Shown here in pieces: positions 56,218 through 62,638 of a DNA stretch of 62,638 nt (position 1 is the stretch's first letter; each line of letters begins with the position of its first letter). The DNA is taken from NCBI GenBank assembly GCA_030448225.1, contig JAUJNJ010000028.1, forward strand, positions 1 to 62,638, in the 5' to 3' direction. The notes under the pieces were generated by a model. That model saw only the letters and a program-made list of their open reading frames with translations. It was not told where the DNA came from and ran no database searches. This stretch comes from Phycisphaerae bacterium (lineage in GTDB: Bacteria > Planctomycetota > Phycisphaerae > Tepidisphaerales > Tepidisphaeraceae). A program made the translations under genes and the position numbers.

Positions 56218-59200
56218 ATGCAGCACGACCCGCTCGAAGATCGCACGCGCCAACTCGGCCACGACGTGTTCGCCCGCGCCCGCCGGCCGGGCGTCGCGGG
56301 GGCCGAGGGGTGGCTCGACCGCCTCGTGATGCGGCTCGGCATGCACGACGAGCAGGTCAAGGCGCAGCTGTTCCGCTTCATCGACGTCCTGCCCGTCCTC
56401 CACACGCCGTCGCAGGTGAACGGCCACCTCCGCGAGTACCTCGGCGCCGTCGGCCCGCGCTTCCCGCTGCGGCTCGGCGCGGCGTTCGGGCTCATCCCCG
56501 ACGCCGGCGTCGTCGCGCGCGGGTTGTCGGACCTGGCGCTGAGCAACACCCGCCGGATGGCCCGCCGGTTCATCGCCGGCAGCAACCTGCCCGAGGCGAT
56601 CGACGCGATCCGCAAGCTCCGCGCGCGGCGACTGGCGTTCACGATCGACCTGCTCGGCGAGGCGGTGCTGTCCGAGGCCGAGGCCGACCGGTACGCGGCG
56701 GAATACCTGTCGCTCGTGGAGGGGTTGTGCGCGTCGGCCCCGCGGTGGGAGGCGGTCGATCAGATCGACTCGGGCGCCGACGGCAAGCCGCTGCCGCGCG
56801 TGAACGTGTCGGTGAAACTGTCGAGCCTCTACAGCCAGTTCGACCCGATCGACCCCGACGGCACCAGCGCCGGCGTGCTGAAGCGCCTCCGCCCGATCCT
56901 CCGCCTCGCCCGGCGGCGGGGGGCGTTCGTCAACGTCGACATGGAGCAGTACGCCTACAAGGACGCCACGCTCCGCATCTTCCGGCAGGTGTTCGAGGAG
57001 CCGGAGTTTCGCGACTGGGCCGACGTCGGCATCGCGGTCCAGGCGTACCTCTGCGACAGCGGGCGCGATCTGGCGGAACTCGCCGACTGGGCCCGGCGGC
57101 GGGGCACGCCGGTGTGGGTGCGGCTCGTGAAGGGGGCCTACTGGGACTACGAGACGATCGTCGCGCAGCAGAACGACTGGCCGGCGCCCGTCTACGAGAA
57201 CAAGACCGCGACCGACGCCAACTTCGAGGCGCAGACGACGTTCCTGTTCGAGCACCGCGACGTGCTGCGCCCGGCGATCGCCAGCCACAACATCCGCAGC
57301 ATCGCCCACGCGCTGGCGCTGGCCGAACGGCACGGCGTGCCGCCGCGGGGCTTCGAGTTCCAGATGCTGTACGGCATGGCCGACCCGATCAAGGCGGCGC
57401 TGACCGAGGCCGGGCACCGCGTGCGCGTCTACACGCCGTACGGGCAACTGCTGCCGGGCATGGCGTACCTCGTGCGGCGGCTGCTGGAGAACACGAGCAA
57501 CGAATCGTTCTTGCGGGCCGGGTTCACCGAACGCGTGCCCGAGGAGCAACTGCTGATGAACCCCCTCGAACGCCTCCGCCAACTCGGCCTCTCCGTCGCG
57601 GGCCACAACGGCCACGGCAAGAACGGCAGGAACGGAAGCGACGGCTCGCACGCCGCACCGTTCCGCAACGAGCCGCTGAGCGACTTCAGTCGCGAGGACG
57701 CGCGCCAGTCGATGCGGACGGCGCTGCAATCGGTCCGCGAGGGGTTCGGCGCGACGCACCCGCTGGTGATCGGCGGGCGGCGGGTGGTGACGGCGCGGTC
57801 GATCGACTCGACCAACCCGTCGCGCCGCGGCGAACTCGTCGGCGGCACGTCCTCCGCCGAGGCCGAGCACGCGCGGGCGGCGGTCGCCGCGGCGAAGGCG
57901 CGTTGAAGGTGTGGCGCGACGAGCCGGCGGCGCGCGGGCGGACCTCCTCTTCCGCGCCGCCGACGTGATGCGCCGCCGCCGCTTCGAACTGGCGGCGTGG
58001 GAGGTGTACGAGACGGCGAAGCAATGGCGAGGCCGACGCCGACGTCGCCGAGGCGATCGACTTCTGCGAGTACTACGGCCGCGAGGCGATCCGCCTCGCG
58101 GCGCTGCTGCGCCGCGACATCCCCGGCGAGAGCAACGAGACCTTCCACGAGCCGCGCGGCGCTGGTCGTCGCGATCGCCCCGTGGAACTTCCCGCTGGCG
58201 ATCCTCTGCGGCATGACCGCCGCGGCGATCGTCACCGGCAACACCGCCGTCATGAAGCCCGCCGAGCAGTCGCCCGTGATCGCGGCGAAGCTCATGGAGG
58301 TGTTCGAGGAGGCCGGCGGCCCGCGGGCGTGGTGAACTTCCTGCCCGGCGTGGGCGAGGAGGTCGGCCCGATCCTCGTCGGCCACCCGGACGTGGCGATG
58401 GTCGCCTTCACCGGCTCCCGCGGTCGGCCTGGCGATCGGGCGGCAGGCGGCGGAGACGCCGGCGGGCAGGAGCACGTGAGCCGCGCGTGATCACCGAGAT
58501 GGGCGGCAAGAACGCCGTCATCGTCGACGAGGACGCGGACCTCGACGAGGCGGTGCACGGCGTGGTCGCCAGCGCGTTCGGCTACGCGGGGCAGAAGTGC
58601 TCGGCCTGCCCGCGCGATCGTGTCCGCGGCGTACGACGCGTTCGTGGCCCGCGTGGTGGAGGCGACGCGCAGCTGAGCGTCGGCCCGGCCGACGACCCCC
58701 GCGGCGGTGGGCCTGGTGATCGACGAGGAGGCGAGGGCGCATCCTCGACTACGTCCGCATCGGCAAGGCCGAGGCCTGCTCGCCTACGCCGCCGACCTGG
58801 GCGAACTGGCGGCGGCTGGCAGTTTCGTCGGCCCGCACGTCTTTGCCGACGTGTCGCCCGACGCGCGACGATCGCGCAGGAGGAGATCTTCGGCCCGGTC
58901 CTGTCCGTCATCCGCGCGCCGACTTCGACGACGCGCGCGCATCGCCAACGGCATCGCACGTGCTCACCGGCGGCATCTTCTCCGGCCCGGGCCGCATCGA
59001 GTGGGCGCAGCGCGAGTTCCGCGTCGGCAACCTCTACGTCAACCGGAAGATCACCGCGCCTCGTCGACCGCCAGCCGTTCGGCGGGTTCAAGCTCTCCGG
59101 CTCGGGGCGCGAAGGCGGGCGGGCCCGACTACCTCCCGCAGTTCACCGTCGGCCGGACGATCACCGAGAACACGCTCCGCCGGCGGCTTCGCGCCGGTCG

Positions 59201-59244
59201 CCGGCGACGGGCAGGCGGCGGCGGCGGGGAGTGAAGCGAGGTGA
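56218..59244 (+). CDS. putA: Bifunctional proline dehydrogenase / delta-1-pyrroline-5-carboxylate dehydrogenase (second half frameshifted)
   Basis: About 1005 codons. The first half (56218-57906) is intact and carries the proline dehydrogenase barrel: [68 protein letters not shown] and [12 protein letters not shown]. The aldehyde dehydrogenase half is readable only by switching frames about eight times: [53 protein letters not shown] with the catalytic Cys, and [17 protein letters not shown] before the stop at 59244. The enzyme oxidises proline to glutamate in two steps. The sharp change in error density at 57900 suggests sequence quality rather than gene decay. Confidence 0.88.
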
Positions 59245-59484
59245 TGGAATGGAGGGTGGTGGGGTGGTGGAGTAGGGAGCGGGTCGACGCGGCGTCGCGT
59301 CGCACGCGCGTTCGGGGGTGCCGGTCCGCCGAGCGATGATCTGCGGAAGGCTGGGTGTCAGGAATCGTAGTGGTCCGTACAATCGCCGCGCGCGGTGCCG
59401 GCTCGTTCACTTCAGCGGGAGGTGAGATCGCCGGGGGTCGCGCCGCACGAGGAGTTCGAGCAACGGACGAAGGAGGACACCCGA

Positions 59485-59833
59485 CATGGCCAAGGCACAC
59501 GCGCCGCGATTCCTGAAACTGGCACAGCAGGCGAAGGGCAACGTGAAGGAGACGAACGCCGCCGGGTGAAGCGGCGGCTCGACGCCGGCGAGCGGCTGAC
59601 GATCGTCGACGTCCGCGAGGAGAGCGCGAGTGGGCCAAGGGCCACCTGCCGGGCGCCACTCACCTGGGCAAGGGCGTGATCGACGCCGCGACGTCGAGCG
59701 GACGATCCCCGACGCGAACCGGGAGATCATCCTCTACTGCGGCGGCGGCTTCCGCTCGGCGCTGGCGGCCGAGAACCTCCAGCGGATGGGCTACACGAAC
59801 GTCCTCTCCATGGACGGCGGCTGGACCGCCTGA
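59485..59833 (+). CDS. Rhodanese-like protein (frameshifted)
   Basis: ATG 59485 follows AAGGAGGA by 8 bases. Reading, with shifts near 59565, 59625 and 59690, gives APRFLKLAQQAKGNVKETNA, RRLDAGERLTIVDVREESE, WAKGHLPGATHLGKGVI and IILYCGGGFRSALAAENLQR, then MGYTNVLSMDGGWTA. The active-site loop is CGGGFRSA with the catalytic cysteine. The frame stops at 59833, but +1 reading continues TAAGYPTQGGPRAASGPGEE for about 85 further residues, so the native protein probably ends near 60096. Sulfur-transfer or sensing role. Confidence 0.8.
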
Positions 59834-60130
59834 CCGCTGCCGGCTACCCCACCCAAGGCGGCCCCCGCGCCGCGAGCGGCCCTGGCGAGGAATCGCACGG
59901 CTCGCTCAAGACGCAGGGCGACAAGCTCGGCGAGGCCCTGCAGAACTGGCCGAAGATTTCGCCCGCTGCTCCCGAGCCGCTGTGGGAGCTTGGTCCCACG
60001 GTTCCGCCGAGGCATTGGCGTCACCTGCAATCTGGGCGAGCGCATCGTCACGCTCGGTTCGAGGAGTGCTACAGCAAGACGTTCGAAGGTGAATGACCAC
60101 CAATGCCGGCACGGGCGGCCGCGTGCAAGA

Positions 60131-60168
60131 AAAGCCGGCGTTCCCGCTGAAGCGGGGACGCCGGCTTT
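60131..60168. terminator. Bidirectional intrinsic terminator
   Basis: An 18-bp stem with one G-T pair and a 2-base centre, flanked by AAAA and TTT. It separates the rhodanese gene (plus) from a convergent small gene (minus, ends 60244). Confidence 0.82.
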
Positions 60169-60243
60169 CGCTCGTCATCGAGTGCTTCCCCGCGGTTTCG
60201 AACGGAAGCGAAGCGAGCGCCGGGCGGCGGGTCGTTCGAAAAC

Positions 60244-60558
60244 CTACGCCATCGCCACCATCTCGGGGCGCCCGGGGTCGTAGCCCGCGACGAGCGACTG
60301 CTGGAGCAGCGCCTCGGCGACGCCGCGCGGGTCGGCGGGGTTAAACCAGTTGGCGGCGCGGTTGATCTCGATCAGCCCCTCGAGGCCGAAGTGCGCCCAC
60401 AGGTGCTTCCACCCGGCGCGCGTGATCACCGCCCGCAGGACCTTCGCGTGCCCGAAGATCTCGACCACCGCGTCCGCGTCCTGCAGGTGCCGCGCGAAGT
60501 ACGCGGTGCCGGCGGGGTCGGGATGCTGGTACCAAGCCAGGATCGGATCGCTACGCAT
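60244..60558 (-). CDS. Hypothetical protein
   Basis: 104 residues from ATG 60558: SDPILAWYQHPDPAGTAYFA, RHLQDADAVVEIFGHAKVLR and AGWKHLWAHFGLEGLIEINR. A compact alpha/beta protein without signal or membrane segment; clean codon pattern. No family recognised. Confidence 0.65.
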   Translation of the reverse strand: MRSDPILAWYQHPDPAGTAYFARHLQDADAVVEIFGHAKVLRAVITRAGWKHLWAHFGLEGLIEINRAANWFNPADPRGVAEALLQQSLVAGYDPGRPEMVAMA

Positions 60559-60770
60559 ACGACACCCCACAAACCTTCTCCGCCCGACGGATCGGGCGGC
60601 ACAATCGTCGCGGGCTTGCCCGGCCCGCGTGCCGGTCGGTGAGACCGGCGTCCGCCCATGCGGGCGACTATGAATGATACGCGCGGCGGCACGCCCCGTT
60701 GCCGTTTCTCACGCGCGGCCCACGCCGATCCGCGCCCCACCCGCCGACCGCCCGCCTCGGTCCGCGGGCC

Positions 60771-60804
60771 AAAAAAAGAAGCCCCGGAGATGATTCTCCG
60801 GGGC
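60771..60804 (-). terminator. Strong intrinsic terminator (minus strand)
   Basis: A 10-bp perfect stem (60781-60790 with 60795-60804), 4-base loop, then CTTCTTTTTTTGG on the minus strand. It ends the short cassette starting near 60990. Confidence 0.88.
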
Positions 60805-60830
60805 CGTGTTCAAGTCGAAACTTGCAGCGG

Positions 60831-60926
60831 TCATCCCGGCGAATCGCACCCGGCGCAGAGCATCGAGGGCGTGAGCCAGCCCCGGCGCGTCGTGCGGTGC
60901 GAGTGCATTTGGAAGCCGCGTTGCAT
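60831..60926 (-). CDS. Candidate 31-residue small protein
   Basis: ATG 60926 has AAGG about 7 bases upstream and encodes MQRGFQMHSHRTTRRGWLTP, then SMLCAGCDSPG with a CxxC. A promoter-like pair lies 70 bases upstream and a strong terminator begins 27 bases after the stop, giving a transcript of about 220 nt. The peptide is basic with a CAGC motif. It could be a true small protein, a leader peptide or an RNA. No family recognised. Confidence 0.4.
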   Translation of the reverse strand: MQRGFQMHSHRTTRRGWLTPSMLCAGCDSPG

Positions 60927-60996
60927 CGTGAACCTTCGCTTCTCCGACGACCGTCGCCGCGGATCGCCACGGGACACCCGGTCGGTCGGACGGAGA

Positions 60997-61024
60997 TTTA
61001 TAGCGGGCAAAGCAGCGGAGTCAA
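60997..61024 (-). promoter_or_regulatory. Candidate promoter of the small-protein cassette
   Basis: TTGACT (61019-61024) and TATAAA (60997-61002) on the minus strand, 16-base spacer. Confidence 0.6.
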
Positions 61025-61132
61025 GAACATTCCGTCGGGTCTGCGAGCGTCGTCATGGAACAACTCACGTGCCCGCCAGCATTAACGAACATCGCGACGC
61101 CTGCTCGAGCCGCGGGCCCGTGACCCATGCCG

Positions 61133-62563
61133 TCAAGCGCTCGTCAGGTGTTTGAGGATCAGATCGAACACGCTCGTCGGGTCGATCGCGGCGCCGACGA
61201 CGAGGTCCTTCCGCCGCGTCACCAGCAGCGGACCCTCGCCCGGCGTCGGGGCGGGCCGGCCGTGCGAGCCCTTCACGAGCGTCGCGTCGAGCGGGATCAC
61301 GTCCATGAGGTAGCGGAAGCCGAGCTTCTTCCGTGCCAGCGTCGCCGCGATCTTCAGCTTCGGCGCGGGCAGGGCCGGGTCGACGAACAACTCGGCCGGG
61401 TCATAGCCCGGCTTGCGGTGGATGTCGACCGTGCGCGCGAAGTCGGGCGCCCGCGCGTCGTCGAGCCAGTAGTAATACGTGAACCACGCCCCCGGCTTCG
61501 CGATCGCCACGAGTTCGCCCGACCGCGAATGGTCGAGGTGCCACTGGCGCTTCCCCGCCTCGTCGAGCACGCGCTCCACGCCCGGCGTCGCCTCGATCAG
61601 CGCCCGCACTTCCGCCAGCTTCGACGCGTCGTTCACGTACACGTGCGCCACCTGGTGGTCCGCCACGGCGAACGCCTTGCTCGCGCCGGCGTCGAGCAGC
61701 TCGCGGCCCATCTCGACGCGCACGGTGATCAGGCCCCGCTCGCGCAGCACGCGGTTGAGGTGCACGGGCTGCGAGACGTCGGTGATGCCGTACTCCGACA
61801 GCACGACCACGCGCGCGCCGCGCGACTCGAAGTGGTCGATGAGCCCTCCGCACACCGCGTCGAGCTCGCGCAGGTCGGCGGCCGACGCCTCGGCGCCAGC
61901 GCCGCGGCGCTGGAAGCAGTAGTCGAGGTGCGGCAGGTAGACGAGCGTGAGCGTCGGGTCGTGCCGCTCGTCGACCGCGACGGCCGCGTCGGCGATCCAC
62001 TGCGTCGACTTGATGCTAGTGGCGGGGCCCCAGAAGCTGAACAGCGGGAACGTGCCGAGCTCGCGCTGCAGGTCGTCACGCAGGCCCGGCGGGTTCGTCC
62101 AGACGTCCGGCAGCTTCAGGCCGTTGGCGGGGTACATCGGCCGGGGGGTGACGGTGTAGTCGGCGGCCGAGTACATCGCGTACCACCAGAAGCAGTTCGC
62201 GCACGTGAACGACGGGTCGAGCCGTTTGGCCACGTCCCACACCTTCGGTGCCCCCACGAGCGCGTTCGACTGCCGCCAGAACCGCACCTCGCACTCGTCG
62301 CGGAAGTACCACCCGTTGGCGACCGCGCCGTGCTCCGCCGGCCACTTGCCCGTGAGGTACGTCGACTGCACGGTCGTCGTCACCGCCGGCAGCACCGACC
62401 CCACCGGCGCCACCGCGCCCGCCTCGGCGAACGCGCGCAGCCGGGGCGTGTGGGGCCCGATGAGGTTCGGCGTGAGCCCGACGGCGTTGATCACGACGGT
62501 CTTGTGCCCGGCCGTCAGTGTCGGGAGCGCCGCGGGCAGGGCACGCGTCGCCGGGGCCGCCAC
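61133..62563 (-). CDS. Type I phosphodiesterase / nucleotide pyrophosphatase family protein
   Basis: At least 476 residues of the alkaline-phosphatase superfamily: TVVINAVGLTPNLIGPHTPR, VLPAVTTTVQSTYLTGKWPA with the nucleophile Thr, EHGAVANGWYFRD, LVYLPHLDYCFQRRG with HLD metal ligands, ARVVVLSEYGITDV and KGSHGRPAPTPGEGPLLV with the late histidine. Relatives release nucleotides or sugars from phosphodiesters. GTG 62563 is the first start in the window, but the frame may extend beyond the window edge, so the N-terminus is uncertain. A terminator lies about 330 bases downstream, beyond the small-protein cassette. Confidence 0.88.
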   Translation of the reverse strand: MAAPATRALPAALPTLTAGHKTVVINAVGLTPNLIGPHTPRLRAFAEAGAVAPVGSVLPAVTTTVQSTYLTGKWPAEHGAVANGWYFRDECEVRFWRQSNALVGAPKVWDVAKRLDPSFTCANCFWWYAMYSAADYTVTPRPMYPANGLKLPDVWTNPPGLRDDLQRELGTFPLFSFWGPATSIKSTQWIADAAVAVDERHDPTLTLVYLPHLDYCFQRRGAGAEASAADLRELDAVCGGLIDHFESRGARVVVLSEYGITDVSQPVHLNRVLRERGLITVRVEMGRELLDAGASKAFAVADHQVAHVYVNDASKLAEVRALIEATPGVERVLDEAGKRQWHLDHSRSGELVAIAKPGAWFTYYYWLDDARAPDFARTVDIHRKPGYDPAELFVDPALPAPKLKIAATLARKKLGFRYLMDVIPLDATLVKGSHGRPAPTPGEGPLLVTRRKDLVVGAAIDPTSVFDLILKHLTSA

Positions 62564-62638
62564 CGCCGGCCGCGGCCCGTCCGGGCGGCCGTGGCGTGCA
62601 CTCCGGGTCGGAGTCCCGCGGCGGCCCCCGCGCTACGG

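Noticed and set aside
56218..57906. Stand-alone proline dehydrogenase
   Set aside because: Aldehyde dehydrogenase motifs continue directly downstream in shifting frames, so this is a bifunctional gene interrupted by indels.

Overview
The window is GC-rich bacterial chromosome, almost certainly from the phylum Planctomycetota. Supporting signs are a DUF1549/DUF1553 + DUF1501 + PPC-domain + c-type-cytochrome/WD40 gene block, a sigma factor of the planctomycete ECF type beside a Ser/Thr kinase, an exported protein starting with an ERLE..RRLFAA motif, and a membrane protein ending in a CPACGYDLRATP-type zinc ribbon. The last two point, less firmly, to the class Phycisphaerae (Tepidisphaera-like). 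Many clearly homologous genes are broken by one-base shifts in G/C runs (zinc-ribbon protein, PPC protein, DUF1549 protein, ThuA protein, pyrK, tsaB, putA), while enolase, pyrD, the DUF1501 gene and a 3.5 kb secreted-protein gene are intact. I read most of these shifts as assembly or sequencing errors. Such genes are therefore listed as single loci, with coordinates spanning the reconstructed reading.

Layout. 1-6540: kinase (cut by the window edge) and ECF sigma factor, DedA membrane protein, a large zinc-ribbon/TPR membrane protein ending in a dead trypsin-like domain, and a Uma2 nuclease. 6557-17401 (minus): a co-directional block of DUF1549/1553, a vapD gene, DUF1501, PPC/discoidin-like protein, two small membrane proteins and a cytochrome c/WD40 protein. 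17866-23407: ThuA/PKD exported protein (plus) and a large secreted carbohydrate-active-like protein (minus).

23611-37240 is a genomic island of about 13.6 kb. It is inserted in the 3' half of a tRNA-Val(CAC) gene and flanked by exact 48-bp direct repeats. It carries a decayed tyrosine integrase next to the intact tRNA, an excisionase-like HTH gene, a 26-bp perfect palindrome between divergent promoters, an operon of unknown genes ending in a large serine recombinase broken by a 17-bp duplication, and a plus-strand cargo. The cargo is a secreted coiled-coil protein with a C-terminal toxin-like domain, a 4-bp-overlapping candidate immunity gene, an ankyrin protein and a lipoprotein. Remnants of other genes lie at both ends of the cargo.

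37302-43744: Nudix hydrolase, a short promoter-to-terminator transcript just upstream of pyrK, then pyrK, a small monooxygenase-like gene, a REP-type transposase and pyrD, followed by small proteins and enolase. 44168-62638: an extremely acidic membrane protein, tsaB, zinc-ribbon/DUF4190 protein, esterase-SMP30 fusion, lipoprotein, three tRNA-Ser genes, HExxH protease, putA, rhodanese and a type I phosphodiesterase. This half also holds three copies of a roughly 170-bp palindromic repeat, an 8-bp tandem repeat facing its own complement, and two tiny promoter-ORF-terminator cassettes.
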